Source: Paenibacillus aceti | GTDB lineage: Bacteria > Bacillota > Bacilli > Paenibacillales > Paenibacillaceae | Reading direction: 5' to 3' | Length of the DNA: 64,000 bases | Assembly (NCBI RefSeq): GCF_003614185.1 | Contig: NZ_KZ987724.1 | Location: forward strand, 2,457,360 to 2,521,359 | Part shown: piece after piece, positions 1-7,917 of the stretch | Numbering within the stretch: position 1 is the stretch's first letter | Layout of the letters: each line of letters begins with the position of its first letter | Translations under genes and position numbers: made by a program | Notes under the pieces: generated by a model | What the model was told of the DNA's origin: nothing | Databases searched by the model: none | What the model saw: only the letters and a program-made list of their open reading frames with translations

Positions 1-981
1 GTTCTCGATCCGCTCCATCAGCTTCTTCACAGCCCGGCGGCCGATCGCCTCTTTGGGCACATTTACAGTCGTCAGCGAGATCGCACCTCTCGTCGCATCG
101 TCGATATTATCGAATCCCGAGACCGAGACCTGCTCTGGAACAGAGACGTCAATCTCTTGCAGTATGGCGATCACCTGCAGTGCAATCAAATCATTCGCAC
201 AGACCAAAGCTGAAGGGAGCTTGTCCTCTCTCTGCTTAGATCTGAACAATTCAGTCAACTCTTCAGCGTATTCGCCGGACTCGACTCCTTTGAGACAGAG
301 CATAGGGTCATCCATCTGCTGAGGCTCTAGTCCGCTTCGTTCCATTGCATCCCGAAATCCAAACCAGCGATCACGGAAGCTGCGCGAGAAGGATAAGTCG
401 CCGATGAAGCTGAGCTTCCTGTGCCCAAGGCCAATCAAATGGGTGCACAGCCGGGCGATACTATCCATATTGTTCGCGAACACGGTATCGGTCGGAATCA
501 AGGCGTCCTCATGATCCACCAATACGGTGGCAATCCCAAGACGATGAACCTCTAGCAGCAAGGAGGAATCGATCTGCCCAACCCCGATCATCCCCAGGAT
601 CCCCCCAGGATTCAGAATATGAAGGATATTGTCCACCCGGGACTCCGATATAATCACCATTCCCAGCCCGCGCCGTTCTAACTCCCCGGAGATTCCCTCC
701 AGAATTCTTCCCCAATAGAGAGACTCTCTCGTCTGAAATCGTATATTAGGCATTAGCACAATCACCGATTGCCTGCTACTTGTCTCGGAATATGAATGTG
801 GATCTGCCTGATTTTTGATGTAAGCATTCTTTTGGGCAAAATAACCCAGCTGTGAAGCCGCCTCAATCACCCGATTCTTAGTGGCCTCATTCACCCCGCC
901 TTTGCCGGATAGCGCCTTGGATACAACGAATTTGGATACTCCCAAATGATCAGCGATCTGCTGCATCGTAATCTTCTTCAA
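1..981 (-). CDS. LacI/PurR-family transcriptional regulator (3' end outside window)
   Basis: A sugar-responsive DNA-binding repressor by family; the effector is unknown. The N-terminus is a LacI helix-turn-helix (MQQIADHLGVSKFVVSKAL, about residues 6-24), followed by the hinge segment with VIEAASQLGY. The periplasmic-binding-like domain follows, with VIVLMPNIRF, a GLGHRKLSFIGD block and a VSVSGFDNIDDATRGAISLTTV block near the end. About 327 codons are present and the family usually runs 330-345, so only the extreme C-terminus is missing. The start is taken as TTG at 981 behind a GGGGG Shine-Dalgarno stretch; ATG at 966 is the alternative. It lies downstream of yqxA on the same strand, where lepA is found in Bacillus subtilis. 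Confidence 0.9.
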   Translation of the reverse strand, partial: MKKITMQQIADHLGVSKFVVSKALSGKGGVNEATKNRVIEAASQLGYFAQKNAYIKNQADPHSYSETSSRQSVIVLMPNIRFQTRESLYWGRILEGISGELERRGLGMVIISESRVDNILHILNPGGILGMIGVGQIDSSLLLEVHRLGIATVLVDHEDALIPTDTVFANNMDSIARLCTHLIGLGHRKLSFIGDLSFSRSFRDRWFGFRDAMERSGLEPQQMDDPMLCLKGVESGEYAEELTELFRSKQREDKLPSALVCANDLIALQVIAILQEIDVSVPEQVSVSGFDNIDDATRGAISLTTVNVPKEAIGRRAVKKLMERIEN

Positions 982-999
982 CTTTATAATACCCCCGGA

Positions 1000-1040
1000 A
1001 CAAACAATAACAGTTTGTGTTTTTAGTTAGTATTATTATA
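1000..1040 (-). promoter_or_regulatory. Promoter and candidate operator of the LacI-type gene
   Basis: Read on the minus strand, TATAAT (1035-1040) sits 17 bp from a weak TTTATC. Just downstream is a perfect inverted repeat, ACAAAC-N7-GTTTGT (1000-1018). Its position between the -10 box and the start codon suits an autoregulatory operator. The promoter assignment is inferred; the palindrome is seen directly. Confidence 0.5.
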
Positions 1041-1069
1041 ACAAAGCTGTCTGCGGGGATAAACAGCTG

Positions 1070-1543
1070 TTATTCCTTGTCAGTGCCGAACCAGGAGGCG
1101 AACCAGCGGATTCCCCGTTTGGACATTTGCTGCAGCAGATTAGCTGTTTTATCGGCGATCTGGTCCACTGCCGGGGCTTCTGCCGGAGGCATGAGCAGCT
1201 GGCCTGGAGTCGGCATAGCTCCCGTTCCCGGAAGCTGCTGCTGATGCTGAGGAGAGCCTGCTTGAGACTGGGGATCGATATAATAGCCATTACCGGGGTA
1301 GCCAGGGGCAATTCCTTGATAGCCGGGACTCCCGTTCCCGTTCGTCCAGGCCGGCTGATTTCCCGTAGAGCCATACTCATATCCATTCGACCATACTCCA
1401 CCATGTCCGGTATTCACCTGGGCATAGCTCGGATTATAGGCTCCGGATGGGCTTGTTCCTGGCTCGCCCATTTGCATCCCCAGAGTCACTCCAGCCGCAA
1501 GCAGAACCATGTAAAATACCGCTCTCCTCATTTTTCTGCTCAT
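1070..1543 (-). CDS. yqxA: YqxA-like small membrane-anchored protein downstream of spoIIP
   Basis: Function unknown. The 157-residue product has one N-terminal membrane segment (about residues 8-24, FYMVLLAAGVTLGMQMG). A low-complexity linker rich in Gly, Asn, Pro and Tyr follows, and then a C-terminal helical part (DQIADKTANLLQQM). It starts 4 nt after the spoIIP stop codon, with AAAGGAG 10 nt upstream, so it is co-transcribed with spoIIP. The gene order and N-terminal shape match YqxA (DUF3679) next to spoIIP in Bacillus; the linker is longer than I expect for that family. The assignment rests more on position than on sequence. Confidence 0.6.
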   Translation of the reverse strand: MSRKMRRAVFYMVLLAAGVTLGMQMGEPGTSPSGAYNPSYAQVNTGHGGVWSNGYEYGSTGNQPAWTNGNGSPGYQGIAPGYPGNGYYIDPQSQAGSPQHQQQLPGTGAMPTPGQLLMPPAEAPAVDQIADKTANLLQQMSKRGIRWFASWFGTDKE

Positions 1544-1547
1544 TCGG

Positions 1548-2786
1548 TTAACGCTCCTTTCCGGCTTTCGCCAGCGTATCCACCTTCTCCGTCGCCTGGC
1601 TCTCCCAATAAATATCAGCGATAATATCCGCCAGCACTTTGGCCGTATTATTCAGTTCTTCCTCTGAACTATCTACACCGCCAATTTCAATAAGTATACT
1701 GTTAGGCGACAGGGACTGATTATATTCTCCATTGCCTTGCGCTGAAGTTTTCCCCCATACGCCACGGGATATGCCCGGATAGCTCTTCTTCATCCGCTCA
1801 TGAATCGAGTTGGCAAACTCCTCATTCTGTCGCCAATTCTCATTCTTATGCCCGATAATGAAGTACACCTGCGCATAATTGACGCCATCTATCGTCGCTG
1901 TCGTATTCTTATGGCGCGCGGAATCGCGATGAATATCGAAATAGTATTGCAGCTTGCCATTCTCCGACATCGCCTGTTTAACTGTCTCTCTTGAATATTT
2001 ATATGAACGATAATAGTTATAATCACTCTCTGTCGCCTGATAATTCACAAAAGAGTGCAGCGTGGCTACGCCCTTCTTCTCTAGCGCGCTGGCCAGCAGC
2101 TTGCCGACAAATCCAACATTCTTGCTCTCGTCTGAAGAGTTCGGACTGGCCACATCCGTACCAAGTAACGGATTAAATGATTCATGTGGGTGAGAATGAT
2201 AGATCATCACGATATTTTTATTGCCCGGTTTAATAGAAGGCTCTTGGTCCTGTGTTGTCTGATTGCCTCCCTTATGCTGTGAATCCGGCTCTGGGAGACT
2301 CTTATCCTCTCCCTCATGGTCCGGAGCGCTGCCATCCGCACCTGCACCGGGCCTATAATCCTCAGGAGCTGTCGCAGTATGATTATCGGAGCCGCTGCGC
2401 AGCAAGATCGGGCTGTCTGCTCCGAGGCCAGGGACCTCGCGGGCAATCAGGCTCTTCGGATCAGAAGGATTCACATCCGTGAGCAGTTGAAATACGAAGT
2501 TCGTCACCTCCTTGCCATTGAATGCCGGCGACTGCTTCTCATTCACCGAATGGGGAAGCTCCATCCCTACCATATCAATAAAGAATCGGCTCGATAACGA
2601 GGCGGCAAGCCCCCTCATTGAAGATACCGGGGAAGTGTTCAAGCTCTTCTCGGCGATGCCCAGAGTACCCAGCAATACAAAAAATATGGCCGCCAGCACC
2701 GACAATAACAAGAAGGTTCGTCCCATCGCCAGGATGTGCATCATGCTTCGTTTTATTTTTCCGATATTCCACGCTTTGAATTTCAT
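1548..2786 (-). CDS. spoIIP: Stage II sporulation protein P (peptidoglycan hydrolase)
   Basis: SpoIIP is an amidase/endopeptidase that, with SpoIID and SpoIIM, degrades septal peptidoglycan so that the mother cell can engulf the forespore. The 412-residue product has a cytoplasmic N-terminus and one membrane segment at about residues 21-43. The middle is low-complexity. The catalytic domain begins at IVMIYHSHPHESFNP (about 192-206) and includes YFDIHRDSARH and ILIEIGGVDSSEEELNNTA, all typical of SpoIIP. The ATG start has GGAGG 8 nt upstream. It lies in the conserved gpr-spoIIP-yqxA order. Confidence 0.95.
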   Translation of the reverse strand: MKFKAWNIGKIKRSMMHILAMGRTFLLLSVLAAIFFVLLGTLGIAEKSLNTSPVSSMRGLAASLSSRFFIDMVGMELPHSVNEKQSPAFNGKEVTNFVFQLLTDVNPSDPKSLIAREVPGLGADSPILLRSGSDNHTATAPEDYRPGAGADGSAPDHEGEDKSLPEPDSQHKGGNQTTQDQEPSIKPGNKNIVMIYHSHPHESFNPLLGTDVASPNSSDESKNVGFVGKLLASALEKKGVATLHSFVNYQATESDYNYYRSYKYSRETVKQAMSENGKLQYYFDIHRDSARHKNTTATIDGVNYAQVYFIIGHKNENWRQNEEFANSIHERMKKSYPGISRGVWGKTSAQGNGEYNQSLSPNSILIEIGGVDSSEEELNNTAKVLADIIADIYWESQATEKVDTLAKAGKER

Positions 2787-2832
2787 GCTTCCGTCCTCCC
2801 TAGCCCGTTGGTCTGTTCATTCCTTTACTCCA

Positions 2833-2860
2833 AATCTATGAATCTATTCAATTGAATAGA
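2833..2860 (-). promoter_or_regulatory. Candidate sigma-E promoter and 18-bp palindrome upstream of spoIIP
   Basis: On the minus strand CATAGATT (2833-2840) resembles the sigma-E -10 box CATACANT. A perfect 18-bp palindrome, TCTATTCAATTGAATAGA (2843-2860), lies immediately upstream, where the spacer and -35 region would be. SpoIIP is a known sigma-E target in Bacillus. The palindrome could be an operator; that is inference. Confidence 0.4.
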
Positions 2861-2876
2861 ACCTGCAATTCTCACA

Positions 2877-2909
2877 AATAAAAAGAAGTCCGCTAGATTT
2901 GCGGACCTC
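2877..2909 (-). terminator. Rho-independent terminator of gpr
   Basis: On the minus strand GAGGTCCGC (2901-2909) pairs with GCGGACTTC (2885-2893) across a 7-nt loop, and is followed by TTTTTATT. It lies between gpr and spoIIP, so these two genes are separate transcription units. Confidence 0.8.
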
Positions 2910-2961
2910 GTGTATTCACGGTTTATTTATAGGGAGTGGGAGAGGGATTACCATCGATATA

Positions 2962-3978
2962 TCAATGAGTATAGCTCGCGACATTATCCGGTGTTATTGC
3001 TTCATGCAGCGACAGGTTGAGCCCGCTGGCGATCACATTGGCGATATCCTCGATAAATTCGTCGATTTCCTTCGGTGTAACGATCAGATCATGTCCTAGC
3101 GGCTCCAGAACTTCCTTGACGAGTCCCAGTCGCTCGCCTTCGCTCAGATCATTCAGCAGTCCCATAATCTGCTTCGTCTCCGTACCTTGCCCGTTATCGC
3201 TCTCAGCATTGAAGTGGGATTTCATCAAATCGAGCACATTGTTAACGATCGTCGAGGCATAGCACACCGTAGGAACACCGATTGCAATACAAGGAATCCC
3301 CAGTATCTCTTGCGTCAGCCCACGCCGCTTATTGCCGATGCCCGAGCCCGGATGGATGCCGATATCAGCAATCTGAATCGTCGTATTCACTCTCTCCAGC
3401 GATCTGGAGGCCAGCGCATCGATCGCGATGATCAGATCCGGCTTCGTGCGTTCCACGATTCCCTGCACCACTTCGCTTGACTCGATCCCGGTAAGACCCA
3501 ATACGCCCGGAGCGATGGCGCTGACCTCTCTGTAACCAGGCGCAACCTGATCCCTCGCCAGCTCGAAAAAATGTCGGGTAACGAGCACATTCTCGACCAC
3601 TAGCGGCCCAAGTGCATCCGGCGTCACATTCCAGTTACCCAGCCCGACAATTAGCACCTTGGCTCCAGCGGCGATGCCTATTTTATTGAGAAATTCACCA
3701 AACTCCTTCGCGAAGGCTGCGGACACCTTCTCCTGCAAATCGGTATCATGGCTGCGCAGCCCCGGTACCTCTATCGTAATATAATGTCCCATCATTCTCC
3801 CGAGCTGGCGTGAAGCATTCTCATCGGTGACATCGAGCCGGGTAATCTTGATCCCGTCCTGCTCCTCCACCTGCTCCTGAACCCCAGATAGCGGGCCGCC
3901 ATGCACAGTCTCGGCTATTTCCTTCGATTCAACGGCCAAATCAGTTCTGACCGCGTAATTGCGTAAATCCAGATTCAT
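2962..3978 (-). CDS. gpr: GPR endopeptidase (spore germination protease)
   Basis: GPR degrades small acid-soluble spore proteins at germination; it is made as a zymogen in the forespore and self-cleaves. The 338-residue product carries the family blocks YAVRTDLAVESKE near the N-terminus, VGLGNWNVTPDALGP, APGVLGLTGIE, AIDALASRSLERVNTTIQI, GIHPGSGIGNKR and a C-terminal LVTPKEIDEFIED-type segment (residues as LIVTPKEID). The length is slightly shorter than the Bacillus protein (about 370). The ATG start has a strong AAGGAGG upstream. A forespore-type promoter lies about 40 nt before the start. Confidence 0.97.
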   Translation of the reverse strand: MNLDLRNYAVRTDLAVESKEIAETVHGGPLSGVQEQVEEQDGIKITRLDVTDENASRQLGRMMGHYITIEVPGLRSHDTDLQEKVSAAFAKEFGEFLNKIGIAAGAKVLIVGLGNWNVTPDALGPLVVENVLVTRHFFELARDQVAPGYREVSAIAPGVLGLTGIESSEVVQGIVERTKPDLIIAIDALASRSLERVNTTIQIADIGIHPGSGIGNKRRGLTQEILGIPCIAIGVPTVCYASTIVNNVLDLMKSHFNAESDNGQGTETKQIMGLLNDLSEGERLGLVKEVLEPLGHDLIVTPKEIDEFIEDIANVIASGLNLSLHEAITPDNVASYTH

Positions 3979-4017
3979 CAGATCCAGACCTCCTTTTCCT
4001 CTCTTGCCTATACCTGT

Positions 4018-4047
4018 TATTGTGCAGGAAAGGAAATGCGATTATGC
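4018..4047 (-). promoter_or_regulatory. Candidate sigma-F/G promoter of gpr
   Basis: On the minus strand GCATA (4043-4047) and CACAATA (4018-4024) are exactly 18 bp apart. This is one mismatch from the forespore consensus GNATR-N18-CATNNTA. It would start transcription about 30 nt before the gpr start codon. gpr is a known sigma-F/sigma-G gene in Bacillus; the match here was made by eye. Confidence 0.6.
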
Positions 4048-4051
4048 AAGC

Positions 4052-4072
4052 AAAGTGAATCTTGTTCACTTT
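4052..4072. repeat. Perfect 8-bp inverted repeat between the gpr and rpsT promoters
   Basis: AAAGTGAA (4052-4059), a 5-nt loop and TTCACTTT (4065-4072). It sits between the divergent gpr and rpsT promoters. It could be a regulator site or a hairpin; no protein can be assigned. Confidence 0.5.
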
Positions 4073-4097
4073 TGTTAATTCACTTTAGATGAATTCA

Positions 4098-4126
4098 TTG
4101 CAATTTGACGGGTCGCGTGATAAAAT
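4098..4126 (+). promoter_or_regulatory. Candidate sigma-A promoter of rpsT
   Basis: TTGCAA (4098-4103), a 17-bp spacer and TAAAAT (4121-4126), placed about 55 nt upstream of the rpsT start. A TTGACG starting at 4105 has no properly spaced -10 box. Confidence 0.6.
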
Positions 4127-4180
4127 ATTTTAAGTTGTGAATCATCTGGCTTGATATATGCTTTACAGGAGGTGAATGCA

Positions 4181-4453
4181 ATGCCAAACATTAAATCCGC
4201 AATCAAACGTGTTAAAACTAACGACAAACGTCGCCAACTTAACGCTTCGCAAAAATCTGCACTGCGTACTGTAGTTAAATCTGCCGACACTGCGTTGGCG
4301 AACAATGATGTGGAAGCAGCTAAAGCCGCTTTCGCCGCTGCTACCCAAAAATTGGACAAAGCCGTTACTAAAGGCTTGATCCACAAGAATGCAGCATCCC
4401 GCAAGAAATCGCGCTTGGCTAAAAAATTGAACGCCCTTACGTCTCAAGCGTAA
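4181..4453 (+). CDS. rpsT: 30S ribosomal protein S20
   Basis: S20 binds 16S rRNA early in assembly of the small subunit. The 90-residue product begins [18 protein letters not shown] and ends in a Lys/Arg-rich helix ([19 protein letters not shown]), the full usual length. The start is ATG 4181, with a perfect AGGAGGTG at 4167-4174; an in-frame codon further upstream has no ribosome binding site. As in Bacillus subtilis it is transcribed opposite to its neighbours holA and gpr. It has its own promoter and terminator. Confidence 0.98.
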   Translation: MPNIKSAIKRVKTNDKRRQLNASQKSALRTVVKSADTALANNDVEAAKAAFAAATQKLDKAVTKGLIHKNAASRKKSRLAKKLNALTSQA

Positions 4454-4485
4454 TAGGCGACATTTTAATAAACTGAAGCCTGAAG

Positions 4486-4516
4486 AGACCTGAACGATCA
4501 TCGTTCAGGTCTTTTT
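4486..4516 (+). terminator. Terminator of rpsT
   Basis: AGACCTGAACGA (4486-4497) pairs perfectly with TCGTTCAGGTCT (4501-4512) across a 3-nt loop, followed by a T run. This is a textbook intrinsic terminator. Confidence 0.95.
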
Positions 4517-4558
4517 GGATGCATTTTTAGTTTGATTCGGGAGCCTTGGGGAGAAATT

Positions 4559-4574
4559 CCTGCAAATATGAGAG
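4559..4574. repeat. Degenerate family-B palindrome unit
   Basis: CCTGCAAATATGAGAG preceded by AAATT looks like a decayed unit of the CCTGC-N6-GCAGG family found at 42.5 and 61.0 kb. The right arm is lost. It directly abuts the family-A array. Confidence 0.4.
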
Positions 4575-4575
4575 T

Positions 4576-4760
4576 GTAACGAAACTACATATCGCTATTT
4601 GCGTCAAAAGGAGTGATTTGGAAATCTAACGAAACTGGATATCGCTATTAGAGTAAATCAGGGGCGAAATGGCGGAATTTCATCCCAATAACGATATGGT
4701 GTTTCGTTAGATTTGAGTTGGTGCTGTTTTCGCCGAAATAACGTTATGGAGTTTCGTTAG
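4576..4760. repeat. Four-palindrome intergenic array, family A (copy 1)
   Basis: Four related 21-bp units of the form TAACG-N11-CGTTA (allowing TAGCG/CGCTA) start at 4577, 4627, 4689 and 4739. The first two are in one orientation and the last two inverted. Start-to-start spacing is 50, 62 and 50. Units 2 and 3 can pair into a long hairpin, since AAATCTAACGAAAC faces GTTTCGTTAGATTT. The same element lies in reverse orientation at 42.7 kb with identical spacing and related linkers, including GGGGCGAAATGGCGGA in the central linker. It fills the gap between the convergent rpsT and holA genes. No ORF is supported here. Confidence 0.85.
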
Positions 4761-4796
4761 AGCTCCAAAATGTGCAGATTCATTTTACGATTCACT

Positions 4797-5816
4797 CTAC
4801 GCCCCGAGCTTCAGCAGGAACATCTCCAGGCCCAGCACCTTGTCGATGCGTCCGCTCTTCATTTTGTAATCGAGCTCAGCCAGCTCGGACAAAATGCTGC
4901 GCAACATAGCCGCATCGAATTTACGCGCTTGCTCGCCAGCGATCTTCACCGCATAGGGATGCAGGCTTAGCTGGGAAGCGATCTGCTGCTGGGAATAGCT
5001 CTGCCGGGCCAAATCCTTGACCTGCAGCATAATTCGGAACTGACGGGCGATTAACGCGGCAATTTTGATGGGCTCCTCACGCTGCTTCAACAGCTCGTAA
5101 AATATGTCCAGCGCCTTGTCCAACTTCAAATTAGCAATATTCTCGACCATGACGAACACATTCTGCTCCGTGCTCCTCGCCACCAATTGCTCCACGGTCG
5201 CTGGCTCGATCTTGCCGCCCGGGCCGGCATACAGACATAGCTTGTCCACTTCAACCGCCAGTGCGGACATTTGCACGCCAGCGGAAGCGATAAGCGCTTC
5301 GGCCGCATCTGTACCAATCCGGCTGCCCCGGCTCTCTACCTCGCGGACGACCCATTGCACAAGCTCAGCTCCGCTAACCGGCAAGAAGGAGAGGGCTATC
5401 CCCGCACTCTTTATCGCTTTGACCACCTTCTTGCGCTCATCGAGCTTCTCACTGTTCACAACAAAGACAATCACACTATATTCAGCCGGATTCTTGCTAT
5501 AGTCCAGCAATGTCTCAACCTTATGCTCGATTTTACTGCCGTCTCTGCCAGCTGTAAACAAAGCCGAATCCTTGGCGATAATCAGCTTACGCTCTGCCAG
5601 AAAGGGCGGGGTCTCCGCTTCCTCAATGACCACCTCAACCGGGGTCTCCGTCAAATCAAAATGGGCAAGCGCGAAATCCCGCTGATCCGGGTCCACCACT
5701 TGCTCCTGCAGCAAGGCAATAAACTGCTGTATCTGGTACTTCTCTGTACCATAGCATAAATATAAAGGGGAAATTTTCCCTTGTTTAATCTCTTTGATCG
5801 CAGTCTTTACATCCAC
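4797..5816 (-). CDS. holA: DNA polymerase III subunit delta
   Basis: Delta is the clamp-loader subunit that opens the beta sliding clamp. The 339-residue product has the N-terminal ISPLYLCYGTEKYQIQQF block, a central EYSVIVFVVNSEKLDERKK segment and the C-terminal LDYKMKSGRIDKVLGLEMFL, all typical of HolA. The start is GTG 5816 (VDVKTAIKEIKQGK), because a strong AAGGAGG lies 8 nt upstream. A TTG 21 nt further out would place this ribosome binding site inside the gene. The position between the com genes and rpsT matches Bacillus yqeN. Confidence 0.93.
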   Translation of the reverse strand: MDVKTAIKEIKQGKISPLYLCYGTEKYQIQQFIALLQEQVVDPDQRDFALAHFDLTETPVEVVIEEAETPPFLAERKLIIAKDSALFTAGRDGSKIEHKVETLLDYSKNPAEYSVIVFVVNSEKLDERKKVVKAIKSAGIALSFLPVSGAELVQWVVREVESRGSRIGTDAAEALIASAGVQMSALAVEVDKLCLYAGPGGKIEPATVEQLVARSTEQNVFVMVENIANLKLDKALDIFYELLKQREEPIKIAALIARQFRIMLQVKDLARQSYSQQQIASQLSLHPYAVKIAGEQARKFDAAMLRSILSELAELDYKMKSGRIDKVLGLEMFLLKLGA

Positions 5817-5944
5817 CGCTTCCCCCTCCTTATCCAACTAATATCATATCCCGAAAAGCATCGCTAGTCCAAGCCGGAATTTCCCGCACCAATCCCAAGC
5901 CCCGAACTTCGTCCGATCCATCCGAGACATTCTCCATAAACGCA

Positions 5945-5984
5945 ACAAAGGGACCCGGCTTAATCAGCATGCAGGTCCCTTTGT
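5945..5984 (-). terminator. Hairpin between the anti-sigma gene and holA
   Basis: ACAAAGGGACC (5945-5955) pairs perfectly with GGTCCCTTTGT (5974-5984). On the minus strand it is followed by a moderately T-rich stretch, so it probably ends the sigma/anti-sigma transcript. The rest of 5817-6111 shows no gene. Confidence 0.65.
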
Positions 5985-6111
5985 CCCAGAGCATCTATAT
6001 AAACGCGGGCTGAAAAGCTCTAGAAACTTTTCCGCCGGCGGTCATACGACGATCAGGGTCAGTTATCTCTCTAATCTATATAACCTATTCCATATCTCAT
6101 GAAAAGGTGAC

Positions 6112-7356
6112 TCATTTATTTTTCGGGGCGTGATCCGTATTCTCAGATGCATCCGCGCCAGAATCCGCATTGGTCTGCATCGTATATGCGGAGGTCACCC
6201 CATCCTTCTCTATCTCATATTGAAATTCTGTGCCATCCTCCGACCAATTGCCCTGTACCCAGGTGCCATCGAATTCTGTATCCGCGATCAGCTTGCGGCT
6301 ATCGCCGCTGTCCGAATGATTCTGATACAAGTAGAGATGGCCCTCGTTCACTTCGACGGTGAACCCTCCATCCGGTGAAGTCCATGGATCAAAGGCCATA
6401 AACCCGATAATGCCCTTAACATCTGCCTTGAAACGGTTATCCTCCAAGCCCCCGACCTCTACTGAATCCGCTACAGCCCCGTCGAAACTTCTGTTACTTG
6501 AGTTACTATCAGCCGCGGGATCTGTCGCGTTACCGCCTGAAGCTGGTGTTTGCCCCTGTTTCGACTGGTTGGAGCCGTCTTTCTGCTGATTTCCGGTCTG
6601 ACCGCTCTTAGTAACAGCAGGCGTCTTACCCCCTTTGGCATCCTTAGCCCCAGCAGAATCTGGCTTACTTGCCTTTGGAGTAGCATTACGCTCCTGACCG
6701 ATAGCGGTATCACCATCACCATCACCCGCAGTATTCGCATCTCCTTTACCGGCATCCCCGCCCGGCTTCGCTGCATTATCCTGATCATTCAAGCTACCTT
6801 CTGCGGGCTGATCTCCTGTCGGTGGAGACAATTCACTCTTGATGCCTTCATCCGCATTGGGGCTGTCTGTATTTGCACTGGATTGTTCCTGATCGTTGCT
6901 GCTGGATAGGGATTGGGCCACCATCTCTGCATCCGACATCGTACGGGGTTGGTAATTGTATATGAATATACCGAGCACCAATGCCGCGGTAACGCCCATC
7001 GTTCCGAACCGGAAAGCACGATTCCGCCACGGACTCTGCCGGCGGCTGCGACTTGCCGATTCGTCAGACTTGGCAACCAATGGCTCCCTAACTGGAATCA
7101 TTTCAGAAGCGCTGCCTTCCTCACGGCGTGCCCGGTCAATCTCCTCAAGCTGAGGAAGAATCGAATCGACCAGACTGATCTTCGGAGTCACCTTGGGAAG
7201 CTGCTCCAACCGGGAATTCAACCTGTTCAATATCTCAAATTCTTCGGCGCAATCTCTGCAGCTACGAATATGCTCGAACAATTGAGATCTTTCCTCTTCG
7301 TTCAAGTCATGGTCTAAATAACGATGCATCCATTCCACCGCCTCCGAACATTTCAT
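6112..7356 (-). CDS. Transmembrane anti-sigma factor with zinc-finger (ZAS) domain
   Basis: It binds and silences the ECF sigma factor encoded just upstream until envelope stress destroys it. The N-terminus is a ZAS domain: C3 and then HIRSCRDCAEEF give the His-x3-Cys-x2-Cys zinc motif at about residues 29-36. One membrane segment is at about 118-135 (FGTMGVTAALVLGIFIYNY). A long extracytoplasmic region rich in Asn, Asp, Gly, Gln and Lys follows, then a more ordered tail of about 100 residues (GIIGFMAFDPWTSPDGG). The extracytoplasmic half is longer than that of B. subtilis RsiW, so I do not use that name. The start codon overlaps the sigma stop (ATGA), indicating translational coupling. Confidence 0.88.
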   Translation of the reverse strand: MKCSEAVEWMHRYLDHDLNEEERSQLFEHIRSCRDCAEEFEILNRLNSRLEQLPKVTPKISLVDSILPQLEEIDRARREEGSASEMIPVREPLVAKSDESASRSRRQSPWRNRAFRFGTMGVTAALVLGIFIYNYQPRTMSDAEMVAQSLSSSNDQEQSSANTDSPNADEGIKSELSPPTGDQPAEGSLNDQDNAAKPGGDAGKGDANTAGDGDGDTAIGQERNATPKASKPDSAGAKDAKGGKTPAVTKSGQTGNQQKDGSNQSKQGQTPASGGNATDPAADSNSSNRSFDGAVADSVEVGGLEDNRFKADVKGIIGFMAFDPWTSPDGGFTVEVNEGHLYLYQNHSDSGDSRKLIADTEFDGTWVQGNWSEDGTEFQYEIEKDGVTSAYTMQTNADSGADASENTDHAPKNK

Positions 7357-7901
7357 CCTGACACACCACCTTTCTGATAATCTTGGAGTAAGTGCTGAAG
7401 CTGCTGCCGCGCTCTAAATAAATAGGATTTCACCGTATTGAGCGGCAAATTCAAGCAGTCAGCGATTTCATTGTACGAAAAGTCCTGCAAGTATCTCAGA
7501 ACAACAACAGAACGGTGATGTTCCGGCAGCTGATCGATCGCTTCGCGAATGTCCTCGGCTATGTAGCCTGACATCACTTCTCTCTCGACACTCTCTTTTC
7601 CTTGAAAAACAAGCTCATGCTCTTCAATGGAAACCGTCGGTTTACTCCTACGGAACTTATCGATACATATATTAGTCACGATGCGCTGAACCCATGTTTT
7701 AAACTGCGCCTTCTCTTCATAGGAGTTAATCTTCGTATAGACCCGGATTAGCGCCTCCTGAGCTGCATCCAGCGCGTCCTGTTCATTATTCAAAATATAG
7801 TAGGCCGTTCGGTACACATGTGTTTCTATTTCACGCAATAGGGTGATTAGAGCGTCGCGATCGCCCTGTTGAGCGGCTCTGATGAGTTCCTGCTCTACCA
7901 C
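7353..7901 (-). CDS. ECF-type RNA polymerase sigma factor
   Basis: Directs RNA polymerase to an envelope-stress type regulon. The 182-residue product has region 2 (DALDAAQEALIRVYTKI, then FKTWVQRIVTNICIDKFRR) and region 4 (AIDQLPEHHRSVVVLRYLQDFSYNEIADCLNLPLNTVKSYLFRARQ split over two helices). It is closest to SigW/SigM-like proteins, but the exact group cannot be fixed by reading. The start is GTG 7901 with GGAAGGGGGAG upstream. It forms an operon with the anti-sigma gene and shows an ECF-like promoter of its own. Confidence 0.93.
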   Translation of the reverse strand: MVEQELIRAAQQGDRDALITLLREIETHVYRTAYYILNNEQDALDAAQEALIRVYTKINSYEEKAQFKTWVQRIVTNICIDKFRRSKPTVSIEEHELVFQGKESVEREVMSGYIAEDIREAIDQLPEHHRSVVVLRYLQDFSYNEIADCLNLPLNTVKSYLFRARQQLQHLLQDYQKGGVSG

Positions 7902-7917
7902 TAAGGCTCCCCCTTCC

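Noticed and set aside
5814-5837. TTG start for holA at 5837
   Set aside because: It would place the strong AAGGAGG site inside the coding sequence; GTG 5816 is correctly spaced from it.
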